A stretch of DNA of 32,336 nt, taken from an uncultured bacterium. Lineage in GTDB: Bacteria; Verrucomicrobiota; Verrucomicrobiia; Opitutales; Intestinicryptomonadaceae. The stretch is taken from contig CAJMOT010000007.1 of NCBI GenBank assembly GCA_905214995.1, forward strand, positions 1-32,336, in the 5' to 3' direction. Positions 24,697 to 32,336 of this stretch are shown here, piece by piece. The position numbers and the translations under genes are program-made. The notes under the pieces were generated by a model, which was not told the DNA's origin, ran no database searches, and was given only the letters and a program-made list of their open reading frames with translations. Position 1 is the stretch's first letter. Every line of letters starts with the position of its first letter.

Positions 24697-26061
<1,365 letters not shown>

Positions 26062-26062
26062 C

Positions 26063-27724
26063 ATGGAAACGCAACAGGTAAAAATTAACGTCAACGGCGC
26101 GGACTACCTCGTCAAGGCGGGGCAGAGCGTCTTGGAGGCGTGCCGCTCGGTTGGCGTTGAAATCCCGTTCTTCTGCTACCACCCCAACCTGAAAGTGGCG
26201 GGCTCGTGCAGAATGTGCCTCGTGACGATAGGGCTTCCGGCGCGCGACAGGGCCACCGGAGAGATGCTCAAAAAGTCGGACGGCTCGCCGGAGATCGCGT
26301 TCATGCCCAAGCCCGCCATAGCCTGCGGCACGAACGTCGCCGAAAACATGCACATAATCACCGACAGCGACGCCGTTAAGAGCTGCCGCGAGAGCGTCCT
26401 CGAATTTCTGCTCCTCAACCACCCCCTCGACTGCCCGATATGCGACAAGGCGGGCGAGTGCAAGCTCCAGGAATACGCAAACAGGTACGGGGCGGGCGAG
26501 TCGCGCTACATAGAGAGCAAAAACGTAAAACCCAAGAAGGTCGAGGTTGCCGGCAAGATAATTCTGGACAGCGAAAGGTGCATAGAGTGCTCGCGCTGCA
26601 TACGCTTCTGCAACGAGTTTATCGGCAAGAGCGTCTTCGGGTTCACGAAGCGCGGCTCCAAGACGGAAATCGCGGTCTACGGCGACGACAACGACTCCAA
26701 CTATCTGCTCAACGTCGTGGACGGCTGTCCCGTCGGCGCGCTCACCGAAAAGGCGTTCCGCTTCAAGATGAGGACATGGTTCCTCAAAACCGCCAAGAGC
26801 ATTTGCGCCGAGAGCAGCGCGGGCGTCAACACCCGCGTGTGGTCGCGCGGCGACAGGATTTACCGCATCACCCCGCGCCGCAACGACGCCGTCAACGACG
26901 TGTTCATGAGCGACAGCGGCAGATATATGCACGAGCGTTTCCGCCCCGAAAACAGGCTGAAAGTCCCGCGCATAGACTCGTCGCCGTGCGACCTCTCCTA
27001 CGCGGTGGACAGAGCGGTTGAAATTTCCAAGCTGGGGAGGCTCGCGATAGTCGCCAACGGCTGGCAGACGCTCGAGGAGCAGTTCATGATAGCCGCCCTC
27101 GCGCGCGAGTGTTCCGCGAAAGTGCACATGGCAAGCCACGTCGCCGAGGACGACGGCAAGCTCGTCTCCGCCGACCGCACCCCCAACATGCGCGGCGCAT
27201 TCGTCACCGGGCTGATATCCGAGTATCCTGCGCCCGCGCTCGACGCCCTCGCGCGCGAAATCCGCTCCGGCGAGGTCAAGACGGTTCTCTGCTTCCGCGA
27301 AGACCTCAAAGCTCTCGGGCTCGACTCCAAGGATTTCAAGTCCGCCAACGTCATCTACTGCGGCGCGCTCGAAAACCGCACGAGCGAATCCGCAAAAATC
27401 TGCATTCCGCTGCGCAGCGAGTTCGAAAAGGACGGGCTGTGGATAAACCGCCAGTTCAGGGTGCAGAAATTCGAGCGAGCGGTAAACCCGCCCGCCGACA
27501 GCGTGGACGAAATAGAGCTGCTTTCGGCGCTGATGCGCAAAATCGCAAACGACTCTTTCAAAACCCCGACGGTGCGCGAAGTCCGTGAGCTCATGGCCTC
27601 CCGAATAGCCGTCTTGAAAGACTGCGCCGACGTCGGGGATTCCGGCGTCCTCATAGACTCTTCCGATTTCGCGGGCGTAAAATTCCCCGAGGAAGCCGCT
27701 CTGCATTTCGAGCCTTCAAAATAG
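26063..27724 (+). CDS. nuoG: NADH-quinone oxidoreductase subunit G, short form
   Basis: The 553-residue product is the 75-kDa-type subunit. It has the 2Fe-2S N1b ligands (Cys38, Cys49, Cys52, Cys88), the unusual N5 motif His120-x3-Cys124-x2-Cys127-x5-Cys133 (HPLDCPICDKAGEC), and the N4-type ligands Cys173, Cys176, Cys179 and Cys222. The extra N7 cluster of some bacteria is absent: only Cys248 remains where several cysteines would be expected. The molybdopterin-oxidoreductase-like C-terminal domain is shortened to about 300 residues, so the protein is well below the roughly 690 to 900 residues of mitochondrial and Escherichia coli homologues. The reading frame is intact on both sides and nuoH follows directly, so this looks like a genuine short form and not a frameshift. 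Confidence 0.93.
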   Translation: METQQVKINVNGADYLVKAGQSVLEACRSVGVEIPFFCYHPNLKVAGSCRMCLVTIGLPARDRATGEMLKKSDGSPEIAFMPKPAIACGTNVAENMHIITDSDAVKSCRESVLEFLLLNHPLDCPICDKAGECKLQEYANRYGAGESRYIESKNVKPKKVEVAGKIILDSERCIECSRCIRFCNEFIGKSVFGFTKRGSKTEIAVYGDDNDSNYLLNVVDGCPVGALTEKAFRFKMRTWFLKTAKSICAESSAGVNTRVWSRGDRIYRITPRRNDAVNDVFMSDSGRYMHERFRPENRLKVPRIDSSPCDLSYAVDRAVEISKLGRLAIVANGWQTLEEQFMIAALARECSAKVHMASHVAEDDGKLVSADRTPNMRGAFVTGLISEYPAPALDALAREIRSGEVKTVLCFREDLKALGLDSKDFKSANVIYCGALENRTSESAKICIPLRSEFEKDGLWINRQFRVQKFERAVNPPADSVDEIELLSALMRKIANDSFKTPTVREVRELMASRIAVLKDCADVGDSGVLIDSSDFAGVKFPEEAALHFEPSK

Positions 27725-27736
27725 CAAGGAGCCGCA

Positions 27737-28867
27737 ATGAACATACAAAATTTCCCGACTTTCGAAGCGGTTTTCGCGTCCGCCGGAGTTTCGGCGTGCG
27801 GGGTTCTGCTGCAAATACTCTTCGTGCTTCTTGCGATAATGCTGATAATGACCTTTGCGGGCCTCAGCGTCGTCGCCGAGAGAAAGGTCTGCGCGTACAT
27901 GCAGGGCAGGTACGGGCCCAACAGGACGGCGATACCGCTCGTGGCGGCGATACCGCTTGTAGGCAATTTCCTGAAAAAGAACGGCCTGATGCAGCTCGCC
28001 GCCGACGGGCTCAAATTCCTATTCAAGGAGGATCCGATACCCGCGCACGTGCGCAAGCTGTGGTATGTCGCGGCTCCCGTTATGGCGCTCGCGCCGGTTC
28101 TCGTGGTCGCGGGGCTAGTTCCTTTCGGGGTGTGGTGGGGCGCGGACGGAGCGGCTCCGGTCGCCGCCTGCGACATAGATTTGAGCCTGCTCGCCGCGCT
28201 CGCCGTCAGCTCGCTCGGGGTGTTCGCCTCGTGCATGGCGGGGTGGTCGTCAAACAGCAAGTTCCCGTATTTGGGCGCAATGCGCGCCTCCGCGCAGGTG
28301 ATAAGCTTTGAGCTCTGTATGGGGCTCTCCGTCCTGCCGGTCGTACTCTGGATTTCGGGCTCCGTTCAAAATCCCCTGAGCCTGTTTGAAATAGGCATGT
28401 ACCAGTCGGGCGGCTGGTGGTTCTGCCTCACGCAGCCCGTGGGCGCGATGATATTTCTGATATGCCTGTTCGCCGAGACCAACCGCCTGCCGTTCGACAT
28501 GGCCGAGAGCGAAACGGATCTCGTAAGCGGCTACCACACGGAGTACGGCTCATTCAAGTTCGGCCTGTTCTTCGTGGGCGAGTACGGGCATATGGCGGCG
28601 GGCTCCGCTCTGTTTGTAGTTCTCTTCCTCGGCGGGTGGAATCCCCTGCCGGGCTGCGAGTGGCCGGCGGCTTGGGGGTGGGTTTCCTCGCTGCTGTCGG
28701 TCGTGACTTTCATTGTGAAAATCGCGGCGATGCTCTTCTTCATGATATGGGTACGCTGGTCGCTGCCGCGCTTCCGGTACGACCAGGTGATGCGCATAGG
28801 CTGGAAGGCGACCCTGCCGCTGGCCCTCGCAAACGCCGTGTTTTACATGTGTCTGGCCTCAATTTAA
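27737..28867 (+). CDS. nuoH: NADH-quinone oxidoreductase subunit H
   Basis: The 376-residue membrane subunit, with about eight to nine hydrophobic segments, links the quinone site to the proton-pumping arm. Family motifs are present: ERKVCAYMQGRYGPNR in the first loop, MQLAADGLKFLFKED, the acidic loop AETNRLPFDMAESETDLVSGYHTEYGSFK (shown here only by its parts AETNRLPFD and SGYHTEYG), and a C-terminal RWSLPRFRYDQVM. An AAGGAG ribosome binding site precedes the ATG by a good distance. The position between nuoG and nuoI is canonical. Confidence 0.97.
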   Translation: MNIQNFPTFEAVFASAGVSACGVLLQILFVLLAIMLIMTFAGLSVVAERKVCAYMQGRYGPNRTAIPLVAAIPLVGNFLKKNGLMQLAADGLKFLFKEDPIPAHVRKLWYVAAPVMALAPVLVVAGLVPFGVWWGADGAAPVAACDIDLSLLAALAVSSLGVFASCMAGWSSNSKFPYLGAMRASAQVISFELCMGLSVLPVVLWISGSVQNPLSLFEIGMYQSGGWWFCLTQPVGAMIFLICLFAETNRLPFDMAESETDLVSGYHTEYGSFKFGLFFVGEYGHMAAGSALFVVLFLGGWNPLPGCEWPAAWGWVSSLLSVVTFIVKIAAMLFFMIWVRWSLPRFRYDQVMRIGWKATLPLALANAVFYMCLASI

Positions 28868-28878
28868 CGGATATTTCC

Positions 28879-29415
28879 ATGGCAATCGTAGTCGAAAGAA
28901 AATCACTCTCACTTCTCGAGCGCACGTATCTGCCGCAGATAGCGTCCGGGCTGTGGATAACGCTAAAAAACTTTTTCAAGCCGAAGGTCACCCTGCAATA
29001 CCCCGACCAGCGCCCCGTTCTGCCCGACGGATACCGCGGGGCCCCGACGCTCGTCAAGGACTCTTTCGGGCGCGAGAAGTGCGTTTCGTGCCAGCTCTGC
29101 GAGTTCGTCTGCCCGTCGAAGGCGATAAAGGTCACCCCGGGGGAGATCGACCCGTCGGGCGAATACGCCTTCATAGAAAAAGCCCCGCGCGACTTTGAAA
29201 TCGACATGCTGCGCTGCATTTACTGCGGCCTGTGCGAGGACGCCTGCCCCGAAAAGGCGATAGTCCTCCAAAAGGAATTTTCGATAAACGCCGATTCCCG
29301 CGCAAAATTCGTGCGCCACAAGGAGGAGCTCTACGCCCTCGGCGGCGTGTTGCCGGACAAGATAATGAAGTGGAAAAAGGTGAGGGACACCGCCGAACTC
29401 GAGGGGGGCCGCTGA
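28879..29415 (+). CDS. nuoI: NADH-quinone oxidoreductase subunit I
   Basis: The 178-residue TYKY-type subunit carries clusters N6a and N6b. Two ferredoxin motifs are complete: Cys68-x2-Cys71-x2-Cys74-x3-Cys78 and Cys113-x2-Cys116-x2-Cys119-x3-Cys123, the latter followed by PEKAI. The N-terminal amphipathic helices (ASGLWITLKNFFKPKVTLQY) sit on the membrane arm. The ATG at 28879 gives the family-typical start, and upstream codons run into nuoH. The stop TGA overlaps the nuoJ ATG by one base (TGATG), so the two are coupled. Confidence 0.97.
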   Translation: MAIVVERKSLSLLERTYLPQIASGLWITLKNFFKPKVTLQYPDQRPVLPDGYRGAPTLVKDSFGREKCVSCQLCEFVCPSKAIKVTPGEIDPSGEYAFIEKAPRDFEIDMLRCIYCGLCEDACPEKAIVLQKEFSINADSRAKFVRHKEELYALGGVLPDKIMKWKKVRDTAELEGGR

Positions 29416-29942
29416 TGGAAACCGCAATATACTACGTTTTGTGCGCCATGACGCTCGGAGGGGCGCTCGGGGTGATTCTAGCGCGCGGATATGTCAACGC
29501 CGCTATGTCGATGCTGCTTTCGATGCTCGGGGCGGCCGGAATGATGGTCATGATGGGGGCGTATTTCGTGGCGTTTATAATGGTTAGCGTCTACGCTGGG
29601 GCGGTTCTTGTGCTATTCGTGTTCGTCGTGATGCTCATGGGAGAGGAAAAGGACGGCGCGGGGTTCGGCAAGAAGCTCGCGCTCGTGGGGCTCTGGGCGC
29701 TGCTCGGGGCGTTCATAGGCTGGGCGTCTCCCGCGTTTCTCGGCGACGCCGCCCTGCGCGCGGGGGCTCCCGCGGAGGCCTCTTCCGCTTTGGCTTCCGC
29801 CAAGAATTACGGGCTCGCGCTGTTTTCCGAATACATGCTTCCCTTCCAAATCTGCGGCGCGCTGCTGCTGGCGGCGATGCTCGGCGTAATCGCCGTCGCC
29901 AAGCCTCCGCGCGGCGGCGGGAGCCAATCCGAAAAAATTTAG
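29415..29942 (+). CDS. nuoJ: NADH-quinone oxidoreductase subunit J
   Basis: The 175-residue membrane subunit has five predicted spans. The conserved third segment, with AYFVAFIMVSVYAGAVLVLF, is the pi-bulge helix that takes part in coupling quinone chemistry to proton movement. The start ATG overlaps the nuoI stop by one base. The loop between spans four and five (residues about 107-130) is Ala-rich. nuoK follows after four bases. Confidence 0.94.
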   Translation: METAIYYVLCAMTLGGALGVILARGYVNAAMSMLLSMLGAAGMMVMMGAYFVAFIMVSVYAGAVLVLFVFVVMLMGEEKDGAGFGKKLALVGLWALLGAFIGWASPAFLGDAALRAGAPAEASSALASAKNYGLALFSEYMLPFQICGALLLAAMLGVIAVAKPPRGGGSQSEKI

Positions 29943-29946
29943 AGAT

Positions 29947-30249
29947 ATGGACATTCTGAACCAATTCCTGCCGCCCGCCCTGATGCTGTTCGCAACGGGG
30001 CTTCTGGGCGCGATGTTCAAAAGAAATCTCGTTACGATTTTCATGTGCATCGAGATTATGCTCTGCGGCGCGACCCTCGCGCTGGTGGCTTTTGCGGCCG
30101 CCTACGGCGACGTGTCAGGGGCGGCGTTCGCGTTCTTCGCGATGACGATAGGAGCGGCGGAAGTCGCGGTGGGGCTGGCGATAATAACGCAGCTTTTCAA
30201 GGTTGCAAACACCGTCTCGACCAAAAACCTCAACGCGCTGGGAGACTGA
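29947..30249 (+). CDS. nuoK: NADH-quinone oxidoreductase subunit K
   Basis: The 100-residue protein has three membrane spans and the usual family length. The two buried glutamates needed for proton transfer are present at the same numbers as in Escherichia coli: Glu36 (MCIEIML) and Glu72 (GAAEVAVGLAI). Position between nuoJ and nuoL is canonical, with 4-base gaps on both sides. Confidence 0.97.
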   Translation: MDILNQFLPPALMLFATGLLGAMFKRNLVTIFMCIEIMLCGATLALVAFAAAYGDVSGAAFAFFAMTIGAAEVAVGLAIITQLFKVANTVSTKNLNALGD

Positions 30250-30253
30250 CGAC

Positions 30254-32158
30254 ATGGAGGCCAAACTTACGTTTCTGCTCTTGGCGCCCCTCTTCTCGGC
30301 GGCGGCAATAGTTTTGTTTTTCCGTTCCGGCAGGAGGCTTCCGGCGTTCATATCTGTGGCGAGCGCGGGGCTTTGCCTCGCGGCGGCGGTCTCGGCGATG
30401 GTCTCCGGCGCCGGCCTTTACAAATCGTCTTTCGAGCTTTTCAAGCTCGGCGGATTTTCTTTCAACACGGGGCTGCTCTTCGACGCGGCGGCGGCGAACA
30501 TGCTGTTTGTAGTATGCTTTGTCGGGTTCCTGATACACGTTTTCAGCGTGGGGTACACGGACGGGGAAGAGTCGCGCGGCAGGTTTTTTGCGGGAATGAG
30601 CTTTTTCATGTTCTCGATGACGGGGCTCGCGCTCTCTTCAAACCTGTTCATGATGTTTGCGTTCTGGGAGCTCGTCGGGTTTTCGTCCTACGCGCTGATA
30701 GCGCAGTACTCCTCTACGGAGGCGGCGAAGGCGGCGTCCAAAAAGGCGTTTATAGTAAACCGCGTCGGCGACTTCGGATTTTTGCTCGGCATAATTTTCT
30801 GTTGGAGCGCGTTCGGCACGACGGATTTTTCGGAGCTCGCAAAAATCGTGGAGGCCGACCCCGCAAAGGCCTCCACCGGCATGGGAATGCTGCTGCTTTG
30901 CGGGTTCCTCGGAAAGAGCGCGCAGTTCCCCCTCCAGGTATGGCTTCCCGACGCGATGGCGGGCCCCACGCCCGTATCCGCGCTCATACACGCTGCGACA
31001 ATGGTTGCCGCCGGCGTGTTCATGATGGTGCGCCTCTGCTCCTTCGGATTCCTGACGCCGGCCGTTCTGGACGCGGTTCTGATTCTCTGCTCGCTTATGG
31101 CGTTTTGCGCGGGGCTTTGGGCTTTGGGGCAGACGGACATCAAAAAGATTCTGGCTTATTCGACCCTCGCGCACCTCGGGCTGATGGGGGCGGGGGTCGC
31201 GCTCGGCTACGATCTGGCGATGTACCACCTCACCACGCACGCGTTCTTCAAGGCTACCCTCTTCCTGGCCGCGGGCTCTATAATCCACGCCTGCGCGCAC
31301 GAGCAGGACATATACAAGATGGGCGGGCTTTTCAGGCGCATGCCGGCGACCTCCGTCGCCGCGCTGGTCGCGGCATTCTCGATTATCGCGGTTCCCTATT
31401 TTTCGGGGTATTACAGCAAGGAGGCCATAGTGCTGGCGTCCTATGCGCGCTCGGCGAGCGGCGCGCTCCTCGACAAGGTTTCGTTCTGGCTTGTGTTCGC
31501 GGCGGCGGCCCTCACGCCCATATACATGTTCAGGCTTTTCTTCAACGTGTTTTGCGGAACCCCCCGTTCTGAGAGCGCGGAGAAAGCCCGCGAGAGCTCC
31601 CTGTGGATGACGCTGCCGCTCGCGGTTCTCGCCGCGTACTCCGCGGTCGGGGCGTGGAGCTACGCCTACGATTTGGAATGGCTCGGCGGAAAGTGGGACT
31701 TCCTCATGCCCGCCGCCGCCACGAAATTTGTAGGCGGCCTGCTCAAACTCCATTCGCCGTCCCCCGATTCCGCGGAGGCCGCCCGCTTCGTGGCGGGAGC
31801 GGCGCTCGTGTGCACCTTCGCGGGCGTCGGAATAGCGTACGTTTTCTACGGCCGCAACCGCGGCTACGACCCCGTGCGGAAACGCCTGCCGCTCGTTTAC
31901 GGCATTCTCGAAAAGCACGGCTGGTTCGACTGCGTTTACGGCTGGTACGTCGCGAAAGTCCAGCAGAGGGTTGCGGTGTTTTTGGCCACTTTCGCCGATC
32001 TGCTCTTTATCGAAATGCTTTGCGTGAGGGGCTCGGGCGTCGTGTGCGCGGTCGTCGGGCACGGCGTCAAAAAGCTCCACGCGTGTTCCTGCAATTCGCA
32101 GGTGAAGTGGCTCGTTTTCGGGGCGATACTTCTGTTCGCCCTCGTCTTAGCGTCATAG
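30254..32158 (+). CDS. nuoL: NADH-quinone oxidoreductase subunit L
   Basis: The 634-residue antiporter-like subunit is the distal proton pump of the membrane arm. Key residues of the channel are visible: Glu139 in AFWELVGFSSYALI, Lys221 in GFLGKSAQFPLQVWLPDAM, and His246 in SALIHAATMVAAG. The C-terminal part contains the long lateral helix region and a last membrane span (LVFGAILLFALVL). The ATG at 30254 was preferred; a start at 30203 would overlap nuoK by 47 bases and add 17 residues foreign to the family. No clear ribosome binding site precedes it, so it may rely on coupling to nuoK. Confidence 0.97.
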   Translation: MEAKLTFLLLAPLFSAAAIVLFFRSGRRLPAFISVASAGLCLAAAVSAMVSGAGLYKSSFELFKLGGFSFNTGLLFDAAAANMLFVVCFVGFLIHVFSVGYTDGEESRGRFFAGMSFFMFSMTGLALSSNLFMMFAFWELVGFSSYALIAQYSSTEAAKAASKKAFIVNRVGDFGFLLGIIFCWSAFGTTDFSELAKIVEADPAKASTGMGMLLLCGFLGKSAQFPLQVWLPDAMAGPTPVSALIHAATMVAAGVFMMVRLCSFGFLTPAVLDAVLILCSLMAFCAGLWALGQTDIKKILAYSTLAHLGLMGAGVALGYDLAMYHLTTHAFFKATLFLAAGSIIHACAHEQDIYKMGGLFRRMPATSVAALVAAFSIIAVPYFSGYYSKEAIVLASYARSASGALLDKVSFWLVFAAAALTPIYMFRLFFNVFCGTPRSESAEKARESSLWMTLPLAVLAAYSAVGAWSYAYDLEWLGGKWDFLMPAAATKFVGGLLKLHSPSPDSAEAARFVAGAALVCTFAGVGIAYVFYGRNRGYDPVRKRLPLVYGILEKHGWFDCVYGWYVAKVQQRVAVFLATFADLLFIEMLCVRGSGVVCAVVGHGVKKLHACSCNSQVKWLVFGAILLFALVLAS

Positions 32159-32170
32159 GAGGCTGTTTCA

Positions 32171-32336
32171 ATGGAAGACTTTTACAAAACCGTTCTGAAT
32201 TTGGGCGTCTACGCCCCGCTGGGGTGCGCGCTTGCGATCGCGTGCCTCTGGCCGTTTGTGTCGGCGCGCGCGGCAAAGGCGCTTTCGCTCGCCGCGTCCG
32301 CAGTTTTGGCGGCGGCCGGAATCGCCCTGTGGCGCG
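32171..32336 (+). CDS. nuoM: NADH-quinone oxidoreductase subunit M, 5' part only
   Basis: The reading frame opens at 32171 after an AGGAGG ribosome binding site (8-base spacing) and stays open to the window end, giving 55 codons. The visible part has a first hydrophobic span (VYAPLGCALAIACLWPF) and the start of a second. No diagnostic NuoM motif lies in this fragment. The assignment depends on its position directly after nuoL and on the membrane character of the N-terminus. Confidence 0.75.
   Translation, partial: MEDFYKTVLNLGVYAPLGCALAIACLWPFVSARAAKALSLAASAVLAAAGIALWR

Noticed and set aside
30638..32080. A 480-codon minus-strand open frame opposite nuoL
   Set aside because: It is antisense to nuoL and its translation is highly charged, with no domain signal.

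Overview
The window is a gene-dense, GC-rich bacterial chromosome segment. The likely source is a member of the Planctomycetes-Verrucomicrobia group, most plausibly Verrucomicrobiota, possibly a gut Opitutales relative. This placement is an inference. It rests on the abundance of exported TIM-barrel sugar isomerase-like proteins, a FloA/NfeD pair, a secreted NamZ-type muramidase and a FliA/WhiG-type sigma factor. No 16S rRNA or other taxonomic marker was available to confirm it. No phage genes, insertion sequences, CRISPR array or toxin-antitoxin module was seen.

Left part (1-9.2 kb): an overlapping plus-strand cluster encodes an NfeD-like protein, flotillin-like FloA, an unrecognised acidic protein and glycogen branching enzyme GlgB. 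It is followed by three exported TIM-barrel proteins. One is minus-strand, Tat-exported and hydroxypyruvate isomerase-like. The other two are divergent tandem paralogues, one a lipoprotein and one with an ordinary signal peptide. A minus-strand carboxyltransferase of the oxaloacetate decarboxylase alpha/PycB family lacks its biotinyl domain.

Middle part (9.2-20.9 kb): tRNA-modifying MiaB, an unknown secreted protein, and a compact stress-response locus. In that locus an HxlR-type regulator is divergent from an FMN reductase and an NTF2-like protein, with promoters that share their -35 region. Next come an unknown membrane protein, the canonical prfA-prmC pair (release factor 1 and its methylase), tRNA-Cys with a clear terminator, a nitroreductase, a NamZ-type exo-muramidase, and a FliA/WhiG-family sigma factor with a hairpin placed between its Shine-Dalgarno and its ATG.

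Right part (20.9-32.3 kb): an 886-bp hairpin-rich non-coding stretch with a good intrinsic terminator precedes a respiratory complex I operon, nuoB-C-D-E-F-G-H-I-J-K-L-M, cut off in nuoM by the window edge. nuoA is not in its usual place before nuoB, and NuoG is short. The operon would build the proton-pumping NADH:quinone oxidoreductase, with the NADH module (E, F, G), the connecting module (B, C, D, I) and membrane module (H, J, K, L, M). The least explained parts of the window are the structured non-coding block at 20893-21778, the secreted protein at 10845-12305 and the protein between floA and glgB.
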